From NCBI GenBank assembly GCA_035601835.1, contig DATNNM010000011.1:533323-597322 (forward strand): a stretch of DNA of 64,000 bases, written 5' to 3'. Below, one piece after another: positions 62,169 to 64,000 of this stretch. Made by a program: the position numbers and the translations under genes. Each line of letters begins with the position of its first letter. Position 1 is the stretch's first letter. The DNA is from Candidatus Tumulicola sp. (GTDB lineage Bacteria > Vulcanimicrobiota > Vulcanimicrobiia > Eremiobacterales > Eremiobacteraceae). The notes beneath the pieces were generated by a model that searched no databases, had not been told where the DNA came from, and saw nothing but the letters and a program-made list of their open reading frames with translations.

Positions 62169-63038
62169 ATGGCCACCCAACTCACGCCTAAAGACTTCGC
62201 GACCGCAACCCCCTCATGGTGGTGCGCGGGTTGCGGCGATTTCGGCGTGCTGGCCGCGCTGAAGCAAGCCTGCGCAGAACTCGGACTGCAGCCGAAGGAC
62301 GTCGCGTTCATCTCCGGCATCGGCTGCTCGGGTAAGATCTCAGGCTACCTGCATTCATATGCGTTCCACGGCGTGCACGGCCGCGCGCTGCCGACCGCTA
62401 CGGCGGTCAAGCTCGCCAATAAAGACCTGACCGTGATCGTCGCAGGCGGTGACGGCGACGGCTATGCCATCGGCGCCGGCCATTTCTTGCACGCGGTGCG
62501 GCGCAACCCGAACATGACGTACATCGTCATGGACAACCAGACGTACGGTCTGACCAAGGGCCAGTCCTCACCGACGAGCATGCTCGGCTACCTTTCCGGT
62601 ACGAGCCCGAGCGGAAACCCCGATGCACCGCTCAACGGCCTGGCCGTGGCTCTGGCCGCGGGCGGCACGTTCCTTGCACGCGGCTTCTCGTCCGAACCCA
62701 AGGCGATGGTCGAGCTGATCAAAGAGGCGGTGCTCCATCCGGGTCTCGGCATCGTCGAAGTGATGTCGCCCTGCGTCACGTTCAACAAAGTCAACACCTA
62801 CAAATGGTTCAAAGAGAATGTGTATCACCTGTCCGACATCGAGGGCTACGATCCGTCAAACCGCGTGAAGGCGTTCGAGATCTTGACCCAGCTGGGCAAG
62901 ATCCCGCTCGGCGTCTTCTACAAAGAGATCCGTCCGACGCTGGAAGAGCTGATGCTCAAGGATGGAGGACCGATCGCGCGCCTTCCCATCGAAAAAATCG
63001 ACCCGGGCCTCTCGAAGCTCCAAGACGCTTGGACGTAG
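62169..63038 (+). CDS. korB: 2-oxoacid:ferredoxin oxidoreductase beta subunit
   Basis: This 289-residue thiamine-diphosphate-binding subunit has WWCAGCGDFGVLAAL (Cys for a cluster or structural site), FISGIGCSGKISGYLHSY, the ThDP/Mg motif GGDGDGYAIGAGHFLHA and VMDNQTYGLTKGQSSPTS. It pairs with KorA three bases upstream. The set lacks a separate ferredoxin-type delta subunit, as in many two-subunit enzymes of this type. The substrate is probably 2-oxoglutarate, but pyruvate cannot be ruled out. Confidence 0.94.
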   Translation: MATQLTPKDFATATPSWWCAGCGDFGVLAALKQACAELGLQPKDVAFISGIGCSGKISGYLHSYAFHGVHGRALPTATAVKLANKDLTVIVAGGDGDGYAIGAGHFLHAVRRNPNMTYIVMDNQTYGLTKGQSSPTSMLGYLSGTSPSGNPDAPLNGLAVALAAGGTFLARGFSSEPKAMVELIKEAVLHPGLGIVEVMSPCVTFNKVNTYKWFKENVYHLSDIEGYDPSNRVKAFEILTQLGKIPLGVFYKEIRPTLEELMLKDGGPIARLPIEKIDPGLSKLQDAWT

Positions 63039-63045
63039 GGAACGC

Positions 63046-63588
63046 ATGAATCGCGTGACGGTTCTTCGCAGCATGAGCTTCTTGGTTTGCGCCGCCGCGT
63101 TGGCGATCTGCGCCGTCAGCGCTAGCGCAGGTCCCGTGCCCATCCGCCCCGACGGCGTCACTGGCGGGCCCGGAGCGGCGACGGGCATCAGCCGCCCGAC
63201 GGACTTGGTCGCTGTTTCCACTCCCGCGGACTGTCCGAAGCTCAGTTCAGACCCAAGCGTCGTTGATTTTTGCGGAAGCGCGATGAAATTGGGCTACCTG
63301 CTCGTGCATTGGACGTGGACGAAGAGCCCGTGCGGCGCCGCCAAGTGTCTTGACGAAGACGAGTTCCACCTCGTGCGCAAGTCGGGCGGCGCCAGCTCGA
63401 CGACGAACTGGGGCGTTTATCTGGCGAACTTCGCCAAGGGTTCGTGGAAGAACGGCGACTGTTTTATCGTGCGCGCGTATAACAAAGCCGCGCCGCTCGA
63501 ATCCGCCGACTCGTACCAGGTATGCGTAGGTCTGACCCTACGACCGGTGCCGATGCTCGTCGCGCCGCAGGCGTCACCCGCGCATTAG
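63046..63588 (+). CDS. Secreted hypothetical protein
   Basis: The ATG at 63046 (180 residues) lies seven bases after korB and begins a signal peptide (SFLVCAAALAICAVSASAG). The mature protein has six cysteines (CPKLSS, DFCGSAM, SPCGAAKC, NGDCFIV, QVCVG) that could form three disulfides. Trp-rich segments (LVHWTWTKSP, TTNWGVYLANFAKGSW) suggest a compact beta domain. I do not recognise a family. The frame upstream of this ATG is korB sequence. A terminator follows. Confidence 0.75.
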   Translation: MNRVTVLRSMSFLVCAAALAICAVSASAGPVPIRPDGVTGGPGAATGISRPTDLVAVSTPADCPKLSSDPSVVDFCGSAMKLGYLLVHWTWTKSPCGAAKCLDEDEFHLVRKSGGASSTTNWGVYLANFAKGSWKNGDCFIVRAYNKAAPLESADSYQVCVGLTLRPVPMLVAPQASPAH

Positions 63589-63604
63589 CAGTTAGGCGCA
63601 AGAA

Positions 63605-63632
63605 GAGAAACCGCCAAGCTTGGCGGTTTCTC
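63605..63632. terminator. Bidirectional terminator
   Basis: A perfect 28-base palindrome centred on AAGCTT, with GAGAAACCGCC and GGCGGTTTCTC arms, is followed by GCTTTT on the plus strand. It lies between the secreted-protein gene (+) and the convergent propeller gene (-). Confidence 0.8.
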
Positions 63633-63657
63633 GCTTTTCCGGGGCTATGGTCGACCT

Positions 63658-64000
63658 TTACCGCCCGAACGCGATGCCGTACGGGTTGTTGAGGCCGGTC
63701 GTCAGCACGAAGATCGGTACGCTGGAACTGCTATACGGGGGGATGAAGACAGCGAGCCCGCCGCTATTGGGTCCCTTATCGCCCGCATAGGGCACGTAGA
63801 GATTGTTCGACTGGTCGAAGATCAGGAATCCTGCCGTGAGGAGATTGCCCGGCTCCGAAATCGTAAAGCCTCCTGCCCCGCTGCAACCAAACGGCGGATT
63901 GATAACCCGGATGCACCCGGAATCGCGGAACCCGACGAACATCCGCTGGGCGACGTCGAAGGCGACGCTCTCCGGGTTGCAACCCCCGCCGCCTGGAAAG
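63658..64000 (-). CDS. NHL/propeller-like repeat protein, C-terminal part
   Basis: The frame is open from the window edge to its stop at 63658, so only the last 114 codons are seen. Repeated segments such as FLIFDQSNNLYVPYAGDKG and LTTGLNNPYGIAF have the NHL or SMP-30-like blade pattern (phi-D-xx-NLYV), similar in style to the Vgb-like lipoprotein at 16061-17713. An internal ATG at 63942 is not needed because reading continues past it. The N-terminus and any signal are outside the window. Confidence 0.6.
   Translation of the reverse strand, partial: FPGGGGCNPESVAFDVAQRMFVGFRDSGCIRVINPPFGCSGAGGFTISEPGNLLTAGFLIFDQSNNLYVPYAGDKGPNSGGLAVFIPPYSSSSVPIFVLTTGLNNPYGIAFGR

Overview
The window is about 64 kb of high-GC DNA, densely packed with genes and with no gap over 300 bases lacking one. 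The longest intergenic stretches (about 130-175 bases at 3474-3607, 5270-5444, 15496-15653, 44582-44717 and 49559-49695) hold palindromic repeats, terminators or nothing I can name. I see no rRNA, tRNA, CRISPR array, insertion sequence or prophage. The gene set suggests an aerobic, diderm, heterotrophic bacterium: a complete 14-subunit complex I, an ETF:quinone oxidoreductase, a CuA cupredoxin, a TonB-type protein, EmrAB efflux, several lipoproteins and a probable outer-membrane barrel. Secreted Vgb-like propellers, copper-amine-oxidase N-domains, PKD proteins and giant BTAD/ATPase regulators are a style I associate with uncultured lineages such as Eremiobacterota (WPS-2). That placement is inference only.

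Layout. 1-5.3 kb (+): glycolate oxidase glcDEF (glcD is the 3' end only), a CpdA-like phosphodiesterase, an orphan ORF among degenerate repeats, and a secreted GH125 mannosidase. 5.4-17.7 kb (-): ETF-QO, a lipoprotein, a marR-emrA-emrB operon ending in an HTH-fused metallo-beta-lactamase-fold hydrolase, a copper-amine-oxidase-N/CuA protein, a secreted TIM-barrel-like protein, a methylglyoxal synthase-GNAT fusion, and two surface lipoproteins, one a Vgb propeller. 17.9-24.6 kb: a UBP zinc finger overlapping YceI, a 1168-residue BTAD/ATPase/TPR regulator (-), then rmlC, a small protein and an APC permease. 24.6-28.5 kb (-): a secreted protein and a PKD/low-complexity/beta-barrel protein. 28.6-42.5 kb (-): nuoABCDEFGHIJKLMN in canonical order, mostly with overlapping stops and starts. 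42.6-48.6 kb: a cysteine-synthase-like enzyme, divergent trxB, and two coupled TPR/coiled-coil proteins. 48.7-53 kb (-): a TonB-like protein, an M20 amidohydrolase, PepP and a SirB1-like protein. 53.1-57.1 kb (+): a kynureninase-like enzyme, a geranylgeranyl-reductase-family flavoprotein, two DUF4870 proteins and a lipoprotein. 57.1-59.4 kb (-): phzF-mutY-nth. 59.5-63.6 kb (+): a DUF72 protein, korAB and a secreted protein. The end is a truncated NHL-like propeller on the minus strand.

The most interesting signal is a dispersed palindromic element, typically TGTAG followed by a short hairpin with a TTTA/TAAA or GAA loop. It lies between genes and also inside genes: it is read in frame within nuoG and mutY, forms the last 13 codons of korA, and supplies the stop codon of the APC permease. 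This resembles the protein-coding Rickettsia palindromic elements, but the motif is different. Second are unusual fusions: methylglyoxal synthase with an acetyltransferase, copper-amine-oxidase-N with CuA, and an HTH with an MBL hydrolase.
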